The translations under genes were made by a program, and so were the position numbers. DNA of 6,635 nt from Solobacterium sp. (GTDB lineage: Bacteria; Bacillota_I; Bacilli_A; Erysipelotrichales; Erysipelotrichaceae): contig JAEEPV010000263.1 of NCBI GenBank assembly GCA_016284975.1, positions 1 to 6,635 of the forward strand. The letters run 5' to 3'. Below the pieces are notes generated by a model that was not told the DNA's origin, made no database searches, and worked only from the letters and a program-made list of their open reading frames with translations. Positions 6,370 to 6,635 of the stretch are shown here, one piece after another (the stretch's first letter is position 1; the number at the start of each line of letters is the position of its first letter).

Positions 6370-6635
6370 ATGACATCTGAAGAGAAGAAAAAACTGCTTG
6401 AATCTGAACTTTCTAATGAAGAACTGAAGACCGTCTCCGGCGGAGTGAGAATCAACTGGCCGGCCGAGTGCGTGTCTACCGTAAAAGACGGAGAAAACTG
6501 CCCCTTTAACGATGCGTGTTATTATCTGAACAACCAGTATACGCGCAGTCACAAGAAATACGGCTGCTATGCGACAGCAACCGTGGGCGGCACCTGCGCG
6601 TCCAACGACAACTGCAGAACATTTGAGATTGTGTA
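6370..6635 (+). CDS. Cys-rich RiPP precursor peptide with double-glycine leader (3' end at window edge)
   Basis: 88 codons plus two bases (TA) are visible, so either a stop falls exactly at the edge or the peptide continues. Residues 1-25 are a leader: charged MTSEEKKKLLES, then ELSNEELKTVSGG, matching the LSxxEL-x-x-(V/I)-x-GG pattern of double-glycine leaders cut by C39-peptidase ABC exporters. The core (from V26) has six cysteines: C34, C44, C50, C66, C76 and C82. It is a two-fold repeat of C-x9-C-x5-C, joined by a basic and aromatic 15-residue linker. Both halves contain C-x2-N-D-x-C, so Asp 48 and Asp 80 each sit four residues after a Cys. The adjacent radical SAM/SPASM gene makes this the probable substrate for thioether formation. 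The product could be a bacteriocin, signal or metal-binding peptide; nothing here decides. An in-frame ATG at 6364 would add two residues. It does not match the SCIFF family, despite six closely spaced cysteines. Confidence 0.85.
   Translation, partial: MTSEEKKKLLESELSNEELKTVSGGVRINWPAECVSTVKDGENCPFNDACYYLNNQYTRSHKKYGCYATATVGGTCASNDNCRTFEIV
6469..6615 (+). repeat. Two-copy Cys motif within the precursor core
   Basis: Copy 1 is residues 34-50 (6469-6519) and copy 2 is residues 66-82 (6565-6615), 32 residues apart. Seven of 17 aligned positions are identical: the three Cys, one Thr, one Gly and the Asn-Asp pair. The nucleotide copies are diverged, so selection on the spacing rather than recent duplication is the simpler reading. 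Confidence 0.8.

Noticed and set aside
6370..6635. SCIFF peptide (six cysteines in forty-five residues)
   Set aside because: Six cysteines within 49 residues invite the comparison, but the leader, the two-fold spacing and the sequence do not match the highly conserved SCIFF peptide as I know it.
6370..6635. Lanthipeptide precursor
   Set aside because: The core has Ser/Thr and Cys, but no LanB, LanC or LanM gene is in the window and the neighbour is a radical SAM/SPASM enzyme.

Overview
The window looks like low-to-mid GC Bacillota (Firmicutes), possibly an Erysipelotrichia-type gut or oral anaerobe. That placement is inference. It rests on the AGGAG-type ribosome sites, TATAAT promoters, a long InlB-type repeat surface protein ending in an LPXTG-like sorting signal, and a radical-SAM peptide locus with a double-glycine leader. 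No rRNA, tRNA or CRISPR array is visible.

Region by region: (1) 1-76 holds a strong hairpin terminator, presumably from a gene outside the window. (2) 78-530 is a tyrosine recombinase relic. It keeps part of the core-binding domain and the first half of the catalytic domain, with the catalytic Arg and Lys, but lacks the HxxR box and the Tyr nucleophile. (3) 616-4059 encodes a secreted, probably wall-anchored protein of about 1147 residues: signal peptide, Gly-rich beta-helix-like region, two InlB B-type repeats, six repeats of about 70 residues, a further B-like repeat, an X2-like module, a two-Cys module and a degenerate sorting signal. A terminator follows at 4096-4123. (4) 4211-4684 on the minus strand encodes a YbaK/EbsC-family aminoacyl-tRNA deacylase. 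(5) 4892-6367 encodes a radical SAM/SPASM enzyme with a probable N-terminal leader-binding (RRE-like) domain. Two bases downstream, 6370-6635 encodes a short peptide with an ELSNEELKTVSGG leader and a six-cysteine core. The window ends two bases after its 88th codon.

The most interesting part is the 3' end, a candidate ribosomally made, post-translationally modified peptide (RiPP) system. The peptide core is a visible internal duplication: two copies of C-x9-C-x5-C, 32 residues apart, each containing C-x2-N-D-x-C. The enzyme has a complete radical SAM Cys motif and all seven SPASM cysteines. This is the equipment of sactipeptide and ranthipeptide maturases, which link Cys sulfur to carbon atoms of other residues. 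The repeated Cys-x3-Asp spacing makes a ranthipeptide-like product a reasonable but untested idea. A GG-cleaving C39 peptidase/ABC exporter would be expected just past the right edge.

Composition differs across the window. The repeat part of the surface protein is AT-rich (a counted 60-base row at 3241 is about 33% GC), while the enzyme gene is GC-rich (the row at 5341 is about 62% GC). The recombinase relic, surface protein and RiPP locus together suggest an accessory, rearranging region.
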